DNA from: Kribbella steppae
GTDB taxonomy: Bacteria; Actinomycetota; Actinomycetes; Propionibacteriales; Kribbellaceae
Reading direction: 5' to 3'
Assembly (NCBI RefSeq): GCF_004342025.1
Contig: NZ_SLWN01000018.1
Location: 124,001-188,000 of the forward strand
DNA length: 64,000 nt
Below, piece by piece: positions 34,431 to 42,935 of this stretch. The position numbers and the translations under genes were made by a program. Under the pieces are notes generated by a model. It did no database searches. It saw nothing but the letters and a program-made list of their open reading frames with translations, and was not told the origin of the DNA. Position 1 is the first letter of the stretch, and every line of letters begins with the position of its first letter.

Positions 34431-35992
34431 CGCGACCGGGACATGTCGTCCGCTTCGAGGGCCAGGTAGAGATCCACCCGGTCCTCGGTGCGGGCGACAT
34501 CGCGGCCGGTCAGCTCGGTGATCTTCGCCAGCCGGTTCCGCAAGGTGTTCACGTGCACGTAGAGCGCGGCTGCTGTCGCGCCGAAGTGCCCGTCGTTGGA
34601 CAGGAAGGCCCGCAGCGTCACCTCCAGCTCGCCGGCCCGCGAACCGTCGTGCTCGCGGATCGGCCCGACCACGCCGTCCGCGAAACCCTGCAGGGTCCCC
34701 GCATCCTGGAGACCGAGCAGCAACCGGTGCGTGCCCAGCTCCCGGAACGAGGCCACCGCCTGCGCACCCCGTCGGCGCCGCAGCACCTGACAGGCCTCGC
34801 GCGACTGCACCAACGGCTGCCGCAACTCCCCCGCCGAGGCGGCCGTGTCACCGAGCCCCACCACCGGCCGTCGCTCGGGGAACCGCTTCCGCACCACCGA
34901 ACACAGCGCTTCGGCCAACTCGCTGAGATCCAGCCGCGGACGCTGCAGTACGGCGACCACGTCCTGACTGCCACCGGCGACGACGACCGCGAGGCTCTGC
35001 GCCAGGAAGAACTCGCCGACTGTCTCCGACAGCCCCGGCAAGGTCGACTCCGCTCCGTCGGCGAAGGCGATGGTGAGCACCACCAGCTCACCCGACGGAT
35101 CGACCCCGAACGCCCGGAGCCGGTCGGGAACCTCGGCTGCCCGGTGCCCACCGGACAGGATCATGTCGAGCAGTTCGCTGGCGAACCGCAACTCGATCGC
35201 CTGGATCGCCTGCTGCTTGGCCACCTCCAGGCTGAGGAACCGTGCCGCCTGGTCCAGCGCGTCCTGCTCCGCCTTCTTCAACCCGCTCACCGGCCGCAGA
35301 CACAGCAGGGCGGCATCGGTGTCACCCACCGCCCCGACCAGGAACACCGTCGCCCGCCCTTCCTGACCGCCGAGGTCCACTTCGAGCGGTGGTGGGTGCC
35401 GGGCCAGGCCTTCGGCCACGATCCGGCGCTGCTCGGGCGTCAGCTCCACCCCCGCGGCCGCCAGCGGCCTCGCCATCCGGTCGACGACCGCCAGCGGCAA
35501 GTCGTGCTCACGCCGCAGTACGGCCAGTACCCCGGACGCGCCGGCACCGTGAGAGATCGCCGCGGCGAGTGCGTCGCCCCGCCGCACCATGCCGACCAGG
35601 GCATCGCGACGCTGATCGGTGTGGATCACCGACGCGGCCTCCGTCACCGCGGTGAACGGAACCTCGATCGAGATCTCGGCCAGCGGCAGCTCCTCCCGCC
35701 GGCAGGCCTCGATCAACTCCTCGGGCGTAGCCGGCGTCTCGGTGCGCAAACCGAAGACGATCCCGGCGGCACCCGCGCGCCGGACATTCGCCGCGAACGC
35801 GGATGCGGTCGTCTCGTCCTGCCACAGCCCGTTGGTCAGCACGATCTCGCCCGCGCGCACGTACGGCGACGGGTCCGGCAGCTCGGTGTTGTGCACCCAC
35901 AACGCCTCGCGGTCGAGCGCACCGGCCGGACCGGGGACCAGCAGTCGCAGTTCCAGCGCGGGGTTGCCAATCAGCGCGGCCAGCGTGAGCAT
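34427..35992 (-). CDS. PucR-family transcriptional regulator
   Basis: About 521 aa, beginning MLTLAALIGNPALELRLLVP. The N-terminal purine-catabolism PucR domain (ELPDPSPYVRAGEIVLTNGL) is followed by a GGDEF-like middle region. The C-terminal PucR helix-turn-helix is FGATAAALYVHVNTLRNRLA, KITELTGRD. It diverges from the NCS1 permease-asparaginase unit, the expected target; PucR proteins activate purine or amino-acid use genes in response to metabolites. GTG 36013 is an alternative start. Confidence 0.9.
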   Translation of the reverse strand: MLTLAALIGNPALELRLLVPGPAGALDREALWVHNTELPDPSPYVRAGEIVLTNGLWQDETTASAFAANVRRAGAAGIVFGLRTETPATPEELIEACRREELPLAEISIEVPFTAVTEAASVIHTDQRRDALVGMVRRGDALAAAISHGAGASGVLAVLRREHDLPLAVVDRMARPLAAAGVELTPEQRRIVAEGLARHPPPLEVDLGGQEGRATVFLVGAVGDTDAALLCLRPVSGLKKAEQDALDQAARFLSLEVAKQQAIQAIELRFASELLDMILSGGHRAAEVPDRLRAFGVDPSGELVVLTIAFADGAESTLPGLSETVGEFFLAQSLAVVVAGGSQDVVAVLQRPRLDLSELAEALCSVVRKRFPERRPVVGLGDTAASAGELRQPLVQSREACQVLRRRRGAQAVASFRELGTHRLLLGLQDAGTLQGFADGVVGPIREHDGSRAGELEVTLRAFLSNDGHFGATAAALYVHVNTLRNRLAKITELTGRDVARTEDRVDLYLALEADDMSRSR

Positions 35993-36026
35993 GCTGTGAA
36001 AATATCCACTCACACCTGCATTTCGC

Positions 36027-36036
36027 TAGACGTCTA
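36027..36036. promoter_or_regulatory. Palindrome TAGACGTCTA between pucR-like and permease genes
   Basis: A perfect 10-bp palindrome in the 107-nt gap between the two divergent starts, a candidate PucR site. A single short palindrome is weak support. Confidence 0.35.
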
Positions 36037-36099
36037 CCCACTGCTTCCACGAGGTGACTGCTGGTTTTCTGAGCCAACTCGTTCCCCTGGGAGGCCGTC

Positions 36100-37512
36100 A
36101 TGACCACACCCGCAGTATCCGAGGCAGTCCCGTTCGACGCCCACGGCGTCGCCCCGATCCCGGCCGCGGACCGGGACTGCAGCCCGCGCGAACAGTTCTG
36201 GATCTGGGCCGGCGCCAACCTTGCCCCGATCAACTGGGTGCTCGGCGCCCTCGGCATCACCTTGGGCCTCAGCCTGCTGGAGACCCTCCTCGTCGTGGCC
36301 ATCGGCAACGTTCTCGGCTGTGCGCTGTTCGGTCTGTTCAACGTGATCGGGCACCGGACGGCGGTCAACCAGATGGTTCTCGGCCGCGCGCCGTTCGGCC
36401 GCCGCGGCGCCGTCATCCCCGGTCTGGTCCAGTGCCTGCTGACGATGGCGTGGGTCGGGGTCAACACCTGGGTGGTGCTCGACCTCGTGCTCGCCGTCCT
36501 GGGCAAACTCGGGATCGAGGGCGGGATCGGCCTGGAGTACCTGGTCGCCGCGGTGATCATGCTCGCTCAGCTCGGACTGGCGCTGTACGGGTTCTACGCG
36601 ATCCGCACGTTCGAGAAGTACACCGTGCCGCTCACAGTCGTGGTGATGGCGGCCATGACCGTGCTGGCGCTGAGCAGCGCCGACCTGCACTGGACGGCGG
36701 CCAGCGCGGACACACCGGCCGACAAGTTCACGGCCATGACGCAATTGATGACCGCGATCGGTGTCGGTTGGGGCATCAGCTGGCTGCCGTACTCCGCCGA
36801 CTACAGCCGCTTCGTCCGGCCCGAAGCGTCCAGCCGCTCGGTCTTCTGGGCCGCCGCCCTCGGCATGTACGTCCCGACGGTCTGGCTGGCAGCCCTCGGA
36901 GCCTGCCTGGCCAGTGCCGGAACCGGGAGCGACCCTTCGGCCCTGGTGATCAACGCCTTCGGTGTCATGGCCGTGCCCGTCCTGCTGCTGATCATGCACG
37001 GCCCGGTCGCGACGAACATCCTGAACCTGTACTCCTGCTCGCTCGCCGCACTGTCGATCGGAATCGACATCGCGCGCTGGAAGCTGACTCTCCTGGCCGG
37101 CGTGGTCGCGTCCGCGGTCCTGGTCGTCTTCGTGCGCGCCGACAGCTTCGGGCACGCCTTCGACAGCTGGATGGTGTCCATCCTGGTCTGGATCAGCCCC
37201 TGGAGTGCGATCGTCGCGGTCGACTACCTCATCATCCGCCGCGGTCGCCTGGACGTTGCCGGTCTGTACGCCGCCAATTCGCCGTACGGACGGTGGAACG
37301 TCCGGGCGCTTGTCAGCCTCGCACTCGGCCTCGTTGCCGGCTGGAGCTGGCAGTACGGACTGGTGCCGGCCATGCAGGGGCCGATCGCGATCGCGATGAA
37401 CAACACCGACTTCTCCTGGCTCTCCGGCTCGCTCGTGGCAGGTGGGCTGTACTACCTCGCGGCCCGTCGGGTCGTCGTCACGTCACCCGAGCTGAGCTTG
37501 GGGGGCCGGTGA
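36100..37512 (+). CDS. NCS1-family purine/cytosine permease
   Basis: A 470-aa, 12-TM nucleobase:cation symporter of the CodB type. Landmarks: SPREQFWIWAGANLAPINWV, GLSLLETLLVVAIGNVLGCA, NQMVLGRAPFGRRGAVIPGL (typical NCS1 loop) and MAWVGVNTWVVLDLVLA. The substrate is probably a nucleobase or related N-compound. A GGGAGG site precedes the ATG by 5 nt. Its stop overlaps the asparaginase GTG (GTGA), so uptake and deamidation are co-expressed under PucR-type control. Confidence 0.9.
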   Translation: MTTPAVSEAVPFDAHGVAPIPAADRDCSPREQFWIWAGANLAPINWVLGALGITLGLSLLETLLVVAIGNVLGCALFGLFNVIGHRTAVNQMVLGRAPFGRRGAVIPGLVQCLLTMAWVGVNTWVVLDLVLAVLGKLGIEGGIGLEYLVAAVIMLAQLGLALYGFYAIRTFEKYTVPLTVVVMAAMTVLALSSADLHWTAASADTPADKFTAMTQLMTAIGVGWGISWLPYSADYSRFVRPEASSRSVFWAAALGMYVPTVWLAALGACLASAGTGSDPSALVINAFGVMAVPVLLLIMHGPVATNILNLYSCSLAALSIGIDIARWKLTLLAGVVASAVLVVFVRADSFGHAFDSWMVSILVWISPWSAIVAVDYLIIRRGRLDVAGLYAANSPYGRWNVRALVSLALGLVAGWSWQYGLVPAMQGPIAIAMNNTDFSWLSGSLVAGGLYYLAARRVVVTSPELSLGGR

Positions 37513-38435
37513 CAGTTCAGGTCCTGACGACCGGGGGCACCATCGCTTCCAGGCCCGCGCCGAACGGGTCGGTCAGCGTGGCGCTATCCGGTGCGGAACT
37601 CATCGCCGCGGCCGCGCCGGTTCGGGAGATCCTGCGAAAGCACAGCTTCGCGTTCACCCTCGCCGATCTGCTGACCATCGCCCGGGAGGTGATGTCGGCG
37701 ACCGCTGGTGGTGACGGGGTCGTGGTGACCCACGGCACCGACACGCTCGAGGAAACGGCGTACTTGCTCGACCTGGTCGGCCCCGCCGCTCCCGTCGTAC
37801 TGACCGGAGCACAGCGGCACGCCGGTGAGCCGGATTGCGACGGTCCACGCAACATCGCCGACGCCCTCCTGGTCGCCGGGTCTCCGCAGGCCCGCGGCCT
37901 CGGACCGTTGGTCGTGATGGGCGGCCGGATCCACGCCGCGCGACCGGCGATCAAGGCGCACACGCTTGCTCCGGACGCCTTCCGCTCCTTCGACGGCGGC
38001 CCGATCGGCGAGGTCCGTCAGGGCCAGGTCCGGATCTGGTCGACGCCGGTGCGGCCGGCCGGCTTCCCGCTTCCACTGCAGCTGCCCCGGGTCGATATCG
38101 TCGCGTCGTACGTCGGTGCCGGCGGCAACCAACTGGCTGCGTGCCGGGCCGGCGGCGCTCAAGGCATCGTGCTGGAGGCGCTCGGGGCAGGCAACCCGAC
38201 ACCCGCCGTCCTGGCCGAGGTCCGCACCTGCATCGACGCCGGACTTCCGGTGCTCGTCACCAGCCGCTGCGCCGCCGGTCCGACCACACCGATCTACGGC
38301 GCCGGCGGCGGCGCCGATCTGATCAGGGCAGGCGCCGTGATGGCAGGTGCCCTTCCCTCCTCGAAAGCCCGCATCCTCCTGTCCATCGCCCTGGCCTCCG
38401 AATCCCTGCACCTGATCAACGCCCACCTCCGCTGA
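37509..38435 (+). CDS. L-asparaginase
   Basis: A 308-aa cytoplasmic type asparaginase, somewhat short. Both active-site motifs are clear: TVQVLTTGGTIASRPAPNGS with the nucleophile Thr, and GDGVVVTHGTDTLEETAYLL with the second Thr-Asp pair. The C-terminal domain includes GIVLEALGAGNPTPAVLAEV. It hydrolyses asparagine (perhaps glutamine) to the acid and ammonia. No signal peptide. Starts with GTG inside the permease stop. Confidence 0.93.
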   Translation: MTVQVLTTGGTIASRPAPNGSVSVALSGAELIAAAAPVREILRKHSFAFTLADLLTIAREVMSATAGGDGVVVTHGTDTLEETAYLLDLVGPAAPVVLTGAQRHAGEPDCDGPRNIADALLVAGSPQARGLGPLVVMGGRIHAARPAIKAHTLAPDAFRSFDGGPIGEVRQGQVRIWSTPVRPAGFPLPLQLPRVDIVASYVGAGGNQLAACRAGGAQGIVLEALGAGNPTPAVLAEVRTCIDAGLPVLVTSRCAAGPTTPIYGAGGGADLIRAGAVMAGALPSSKARILLSIALASESLHLINAHLR

Positions 38436-38450
38436 CCCAGTGTCGTTTCG

Positions 38451-39083
38451 TCAGCTCGGCTTGCTCGTGTCGATGAACTGCTTGATGCGGGGAAGTTGCC
38501 CGGGGTCGATGGTGTGGCCGCCGGAGAACGGCAGGAGCTCGACGTCGGCGGCTCGACGGCGGAGTTGCTCGGTCAGTCTGCTGGTCTGCTCGGGCGTGGC
38601 CATCGGGTCGCTGTCGCCGTTGACGATGAGCACCCGCTTGCCGGCGAGAGCGTTGTCTTCGGGCTCGTCCTCCGCAAAGGGCACCATCGCAGCCAGCAGC
38701 ACCGCGCCGACGAGGGACTCGGGATGACGCAGGAGCAGCGCGGAAGCCATGTTGGCGCCATTGGAGAAGCCGACCGCCATCCAGGAACCAGGGGTCACGT
38801 CGTACTTCTGCTCGGCGGCGCTGAGGAACGCGGCAAGCTCGTCGGTGCGCAGCCGAAGGTCATCCTCGTCGAACACCCCCTCCCGGAGTCTGCGAAAGAA
38901 CCGAGCCATCCCCTGCTCCGACACGGTCCCTCGAGGCGACAGAACGGGTGCATCGGGCGCCAGGTGCTGCCGCAGAACGAGGAGGTCGTGCTCGTCACCA
39001 CCTGTGCCATGCAGCAACAGGAGCGGCGGCGCGGACGAGCCCGGTTGCCAGACATGCGGCCGCCGGAGCGGGTCCTCGCCCAT
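38451..39083 (-). CDS. Phospholipase/carboxylesterase-like hydrolase (MhqD-like)
   Basis: A 210-aa alpha/beta hydrolase. LLLLHGTGGDEHDLLVLRQH gives the oxyanion region, MAVGFSNGANMASALLL the nucleophile Ser, IVNGDSDPMATPEQ the Asp and FSGGHTID the His. In Bacillus, MhqD-type esterases are co-induced with MhqO-type dioxygenases by quinones. Here the ATG shares one base with the stop of exactly such a dioxygenase gene, so the pairing is conserved. Confidence 0.88.
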   Translation of the reverse strand: MGEDPLRRPHVWQPGSSAPPLLLLHGTGGDEHDLLVLRQHLAPDAPVLSPRGTVSEQGMARFFRRLREGVFDEDDLRLRTDELAAFLSAAEQKYDVTPGSWMAVGFSNGANMASALLLRHPESLVGAVLLAAMVPFAEDEPEDNALAGKRVLIVNGDSDPMATPEQTSRLTEQLRRRAADVELLPFSGGHTIDPGQLPRIKQFIDTSKPS

Positions 39084-40054
39084 CAGTCGGCTTCGTCCGG
39101 CAGCGCTTCCGGTGGCACGCGCAGCGCTGGCAACGAGTTCTGGATCTGCTCGCGGTTCGGTTCGAGCCAGGGTGGAAGCTTCAGGTGCTGGCCGAGTTCC
39201 AGCAGAGGTTCGTCAATGGTGAAGCCCGGCTGGTCGGTCGCGATCTCCAGCAGCACCCCGCCCGGTTCGCGGAAGTAGATGGAGGTGAAGTACTGCCGGT
39301 CGAGGATCTCGGTGACCTGTACGCCGGCCTCGATCAGCTCGAGCCGCCACTTCGCCTGGGTCTCGCCGTCGGGTGCACGGAAGGCGATGTGGTGGACCGT
39401 TCCGGCCGCCTGGACTCCGCGAGACGCCCGGCTGGGTCGGACGTCCACCGCCGTACCCTCAGCGCCTCCGGACATCACGAACCGCGTCCCATCGGAGGTG
39501 TCCTGGCCGTGCTGCATCCCCAGCATGCCGGCGAGCATCTCGGCCGTCGGGTCGAGCAACTGCTCCGTCATGGTGACCGAGAAGAGGCCGCGGATCGCGT
39601 TGTCGAACGGTATGGCGGCGACGCCGTCCCAGCCGGATCGGGTGTCACCGTCAGACGCGACGAGCTCGATCACCAGGCCGTCGGGATCGCGTAGCCGCAG
39701 GACCTCCTCGTCGGAGCTGGCGACCGGCGCGTCCGCGTCGACCCCGAGGCTCTGCAGCCGCTGCTGCCACCAGCCGAGCGACTCCGGCGGGATGCTGAAC
39801 GCGGTGGCTGTCGTGAGGCCGGTGCCCTGTCTGCCGTTCGGGGCTCCCGGCCACGGGAAGAACGTCAACAGTGTCGATGGCCGGCCCGAGGCGTCACCGT
39901 AGTACAGGTGATAGGTGTCCGGGGCGTCGAAGTTGACGGTCCGTTTCACCAGGCGCAGCCCGAGCACCGTGGTGTAGAAGTCGACGTTGCGCTGCGGATC
40001 CTCCGCGATCGCGGTGACGTGATGCAGCCCGTGTGGTGCGACCGAGTCGACCAT
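39083..40054 (-). CDS. Ring-cleaving dioxygenase, glyoxalase fold (MhqO-like)
   Basis: A 323-aa protein with two vicinal-oxygen-chelate modules. The first begins GLHHVTAIAEDPQRNVDFYT and continues LRLVKRTVNFDAPDTYHLYY. The second begins near TVHHIAFRAPDGETQAKWRL and ends SIYFREPGGVLLEIATDQPG. The His and Glu residues are the Fe(II) ligands of the family. MhqO-like enzymes open hydroquinone rings, giving resistance to quinone-type electrophiles. Start preceded by GGGAGGGG. Confidence 0.9.
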   Translation of the reverse strand: MVDSVAPHGLHHVTAIAEDPQRNVDFYTTVLGLRLVKRTVNFDAPDTYHLYYGDASGRPSTLLTFFPWPGAPNGRQGTGLTTATAFSIPPESLGWWQQRLQSLGVDADAPVASSDEEVLRLRDPDGLVIELVASDGDTRSGWDGVAAIPFDNAIRGLFSVTMTEQLLDPTAEMLAGMLGMQHGQDTSDGTRFVMSGGAEGTAVDVRPSRASRGVQAAGTVHHIAFRAPDGETQAKWRLELIEAGVQVTEILDRQYFTSIYFREPGGVLLEIATDQPGFTIDEPLLELGQHLKLPPWLEPNREQIQNSLPALRVPPEALPDEAD

Positions 40055-40175
40055 CGCTCGTCCCCTCCCAGTCGGCAGACCCGGGACGACATCGGCCGCC
40101 CCTCCTCGACATTACGACCGTACGTCGTTCGCGACCACGGGCAACCGATCTCGAGCGCTTGGCGGGCGGCCCGAG

Positions 40176-40439
40176 TCAGAGGACGTAGAAGCCGGTGACA
40201 GCGGTAGGCAGGACGCCGGCGATGAGCCAGAAGGACAACAGCGAGCGCTGGAAGATGAGCAGGATGCCGGCGACGGTGAGCAGGCCGATGACGCCGGACA
40301 TGAACCACAAGCCGACGCCTTTGCCGTAGTCGGTGGCCGCGACGCCGATGCTGTACACGGCCAGGGTGACGGCGGGGACGCTGCCGACGTGGAACAAGAT
40401 GGCCGAGACAACCCATCGCTGGACGGTTTCGATCCTCAT
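40176..40439 (-). CDS. Small membrane protein (about 87 aa)
   Basis: Starts MRIETVQRWVVSAILFHVGS and shows three hydrophobic segments (ending LIAGVLPTAVTGFYVL). I do not recognise the family. It follows the OhrR/MarR gene on the same strand and has its own promoter with an operator. The dioxygenase gene lies 121 nt downstream. A role in the same stress response is inferred from context. An in-frame ATG at 40475 touches its ribosome site and is less likely. Confidence 0.65.
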   Translation of the reverse strand: MRIETVQRWVVSAILFHVGSVPAVTLAVYSIGVAATDYGKGVGLWFMSGVIGLLTVAGILLIFQRSLLSFWLIAGVLPTAVTGFYVL

Positions 40440-40482
40440 GGGGGCTCTTCGACTTCTGGTAGACCTGCTCCTCATACCTCCG

Positions 40483-40509
40483 ATTGTACGCGAATGCTTA
40501 GTGCACTAA
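40483..40509 (-). promoter_or_regulatory. Promoter and operator of the small membrane protein gene
   Basis: TTAGTGCACTAA (40498-40509) is a perfect 12-bp palindrome. On the minus strand it overlaps the -35 region of a promoter whose -10 box is TACAAT (40483-40488). The likely binder is the adjacent MarR/OhrR protein, whose own start has a related site at 41068-41079. Confidence 0.65.
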
Positions 40510-40537
40510 CTGTCCTCCGAGCGTGATGCTGGCCACC

Positions 40538-41068
40538 TCAGGTCGACAGCTCGCCCGGCACGGGCCGACGGAAGCCGTTGGCCTCGTTGGCAGCGCCGAT
40601 GACCCGGGTCAGCACCTGATGGAGGTGCTGGAGCTCGGAGAGTTCCAGCCCTAGGCGACTGACGATCACCCCAGGGATCTTCTCGGCTTCACTGCGCAAC
40701 CGCCATCCCGCCGGAGTGAGCGTGACCGCAAGCGAGCGCTCGTCTCCTCTCGCGCGTGGACGTTCGACGTACCCGCTGGCCTCGAGGCGTTTCAGCAGCG
40801 GCGACAAGGTGGCGGGCTCCAACTGCAGCAGCCGGCTCAACTCCTTCACCGACAGCGGCGCGTACTGCCACAGAGCCAGCATCACCAGGTACTGCGGATG
40901 GGTCAGCCCGAGTGGCTCCAGCAGTGGGCGGTAGACCGCGATCACGCTGCGCGATGCAACCGCGAGCGCGAAGCACACCTGATTCTCCAGGTCCAACGGG
41001 TTGGCGTCGCCGCCCAAGTCACTCAAGAGCACCTCCACACGATGTGCTTCATTGTCTGCACGAATCAT
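40538..41068 (-). CDS. OhrR-like MarR-family regulator with conserved sensing Cys
   Basis: About 176 aa. The stretch LENQVCFALAVASRSVIAVY places a Cys where OhrR proteins sense organic peroxides. HPQYLVMLALWQYAPLSVKE, LSRLLQLEPATLSPLLKRLE and RARGDERSLAVTLTPAG follow the OhrR winged-helix pattern. The N terminus is longer than usual; GTGs near 41029 are possible starts. It heads a minus-strand group with the membrane protein, MhqO-like and esterase genes, so electrophile or peroxide sensing is likely. Confidence 0.88.
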   Translation of the reverse strand: MIRADNEAHRVEVLLSDLGGDANPLDLENQVCFALAVASRSVIAVYRPLLEPLGLTHPQYLVMLALWQYAPLSVKELSRLLQLEPATLSPLLKRLEASGYVERPRARGDERSLAVTLTPAGWRLRSEAEKIPGVIVSRLGLELSELQHLHQVLTRVIGAANEANGFRRPVPGELST

Positions 41069-41079
41069 TAGTACACAAA
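41068..41079 (-). promoter_or_regulatory. Second operator-like site at the OhrR-like gene start
   Basis: TTAGTACACAAA matches TTAGTGCACTAA (40498-40509) at 10 of 12 positions and touches the ATG. It would allow autoregulation. Confidence 0.5.
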
Positions 41080-41133
41080 TCTAGCGCAGGTCGAGCGGTC
41101 GGCCGAGCTCCCTCAGGCGGCTAGGGTCGGAGT

Positions 41134-42699
41134 ATGAGCGAACTCGTGGTGGACGCGCCGATCGCCGCTGTCACTGTCTATCCGGACCGCGCCCGGGTCA
41201 CCCGGCGGGGCAAGATCACCGTGCCTGCCGGCGACCAGACGGTGTACGTCGAGCCACTGCCGCTCGCATTGCAGGAGGACTCGGTCCGGGTCGCCGGCCG
41301 CGGACCGGCCACAGTGCTCGGTGTGGACGTGGCGACACAGCACCACCCACAGGCGCCGGACGAGACCGTGGCCCAATTGGAGCGGCAACGTCGCGAGGCC
41401 CAGGCCGAGGTTGCGGAACTGACCGACGCCGACGATGTCCAGGCCCAGCTCGACTCGTTCCTGGCACAGCTGGCCCGGCGAGCAGGCGGCAGCTTCGCGC
41501 GCACGCTGGCCTCCGGCGAGTCAGGCGCCGACCTGAGCGGATTCACCGAATCGCTCGCCACCCGGCTGTCCGCCGTACGGTCGAAGCGACGCGAGCTCAC
41601 CCAGCTGCGGCACGAGGCCGAGGAACGCCTCGCCGCCGCCGACCGCCGGCTTGCCGCGATCGCGCAGCAACGCACGCCCGATCGCCGTACCGCCGCCGTC
41701 GCGCTGGCCCTGGACGCCGAGGCTGAAGTGGAGATCGAACTCTCCTACGTCGTGCCCGGCGCAGGCTGGACCAGCTCGTACGACATCCGCCTCACCGGCG
41801 ACCAGCTGAGCCTGAACTGGTACGGCCTGGTCACCCAACGCACCGGCGAGGACTGGCCCGAGTGTGACCTCACGCTGTCGACAGCCCGGCCCACGGTGAC
41901 CGCGAAAGTCCCCGAACTCGACCCCTGGTACCTCGACCGCTTCCACCCGCCGGTACCGGCCGCGCCGGCCGCAGCCTCACGAGGTCGCGAAGGTATGCAG
42001 GCCTACGGCGCCGGCGCGGTCCAGCTCCAGTCGGCCGCAGCGCCCGCCCTGGCCGACCTCGCCGCGACCGTCGAGCAGGGCGTGACAGCCGCGACCTACA
42101 CCCCACCCCGGCCGGTGGCCGTACCCGCCGACGGCGCCTCGCACCGCGCGACGATCGCCTCGATCGACCTCGACACCGAACTGGACTACATCACCGCGCC
42201 GGTCCGGTCGACCGACGTCCACCTGCGCGCCACGGTCGTCAACTCGTCCACCCACACCTTGCCTCCCGGGAAGGCCGCCGTCTTCCACGAGGCGGACTTC
42301 GTCGGCTCGGCCGCGCTGCCGATGTGGGCCCCCGGCGAGGACGTCGAACTCGCCCTCGGCCTGGACGACCGGATCCGCGTCGAGCGGAAGCTGGTACGCC
42401 GGAACGCGAGCAAGGCGACCCTCGGATCCACCCGCCGACGTGAGGTCGAGTACGAAACCAAGATCGAGAACCACACCCCACGCCCAGCCCGCGTCACGGT
42501 ACTCGACCAGCTGCCGGTGTCACGCGACCACGAGATCACCGTCAAACCGAGCACCGCCGTGCCGGAGCCGACCGAGACCACCGACCTCGGCGTCGTCACC
42601 TGGAAACTCGATCTCGCTCCCGGCCAGGAGATCGGGATCAAGCTCGGCTTCCGGGTCGACACCGGAAAGTCCGTCGAACTCACCGGCTGGCGCGAGTAA
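41134..42699 (+). CDS. Mucoidy inhibitor MuiA-like protein (DUF4139/DUF4140)
   Basis: A 521-aa protein. Residues 8-100 are the N-terminal DUF4140 part (PIAAVTVYPDRARVTRRGKI). Residues 90-190 are a predicted coiled coil (ETVAQLERQRREAQAEVAEL; RRELTQLRHEAEERLAAADR). Residues 195-521 are the DUF4139 beta domain (LSYVVPGAGWTSSYDIRLTG; LVTQRTGEDWPECDLTLSTA; RVTVLDQLPVSRDHEITVKP). The molecular role of the family is unknown. It stands alone, divergent from the OhrR-like gene. Confidence 0.88.
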   Translation: MSELVVDAPIAAVTVYPDRARVTRRGKITVPAGDQTVYVEPLPLALQEDSVRVAGRGPATVLGVDVATQHHPQAPDETVAQLERQRREAQAEVAELTDADDVQAQLDSFLAQLARRAGGSFARTLASGESGADLSGFTESLATRLSAVRSKRRELTQLRHEAEERLAAADRRLAAIAQQRTPDRRTAAVALALDAEAEVEIELSYVVPGAGWTSSYDIRLTGDQLSLNWYGLVTQRTGEDWPECDLTLSTARPTVTAKVPELDPWYLDRFHPPVPAAPAAASRGREGMQAYGAGAVQLQSAAAPALADLAATVEQGVTAATYTPPRPVAVPADGASHRATIASIDLDTELDYITAPVRSTDVHLRATVVNSSTHTLPPGKAAVFHEADFVGSAALPMWAPGEDVELALGLDDRIRVERKLVRRNASKATLGSTRRREVEYETKIENHTPRPARVTVLDQLPVSRDHEITVKPSTAVPEPTETTDLGVVTWKLDLAPGQEIGIKLGFRVDTGKSVELTGWRE

Positions 42700-42720
42700 G
42701 GCAACCCAGCGGGGGCTGGA

Positions 42721-42935
42721 TCATTCGCTCACCCCTCGGCTCAGCATCACGGCAGCGATGAACGTATGGAACAGGTGGAGTGGGTCGTCATTGCGCATGG
42801 CAACGACCTTCTCGTCTCGTCGCTCGACGCGTCTCGTACCACGGGTCGGCGAACTCCACGTCGTCGGTGCTGTACCACACGGGTCGACAGGAAGATCTTC
42901 ACAGCTGACTCCTCTTGCGGACTTACGACCGGCTG
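42721..42935 (-). other. Intergenic stretch with possible frameshifted gene tail
   Basis: The minus strand reads RPVWYSTDDVEFADPWYETR in one frame, then DEKVVAMRNDDPLHLFHTFI, AAVMLSRGVSE and a stop in another. Both look protein-like and could be the end of one gene with a frameshift. No family is recognised. Nothing else is seen between the MuiA-like and ChbG-like genes. Confidence 0.3.
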
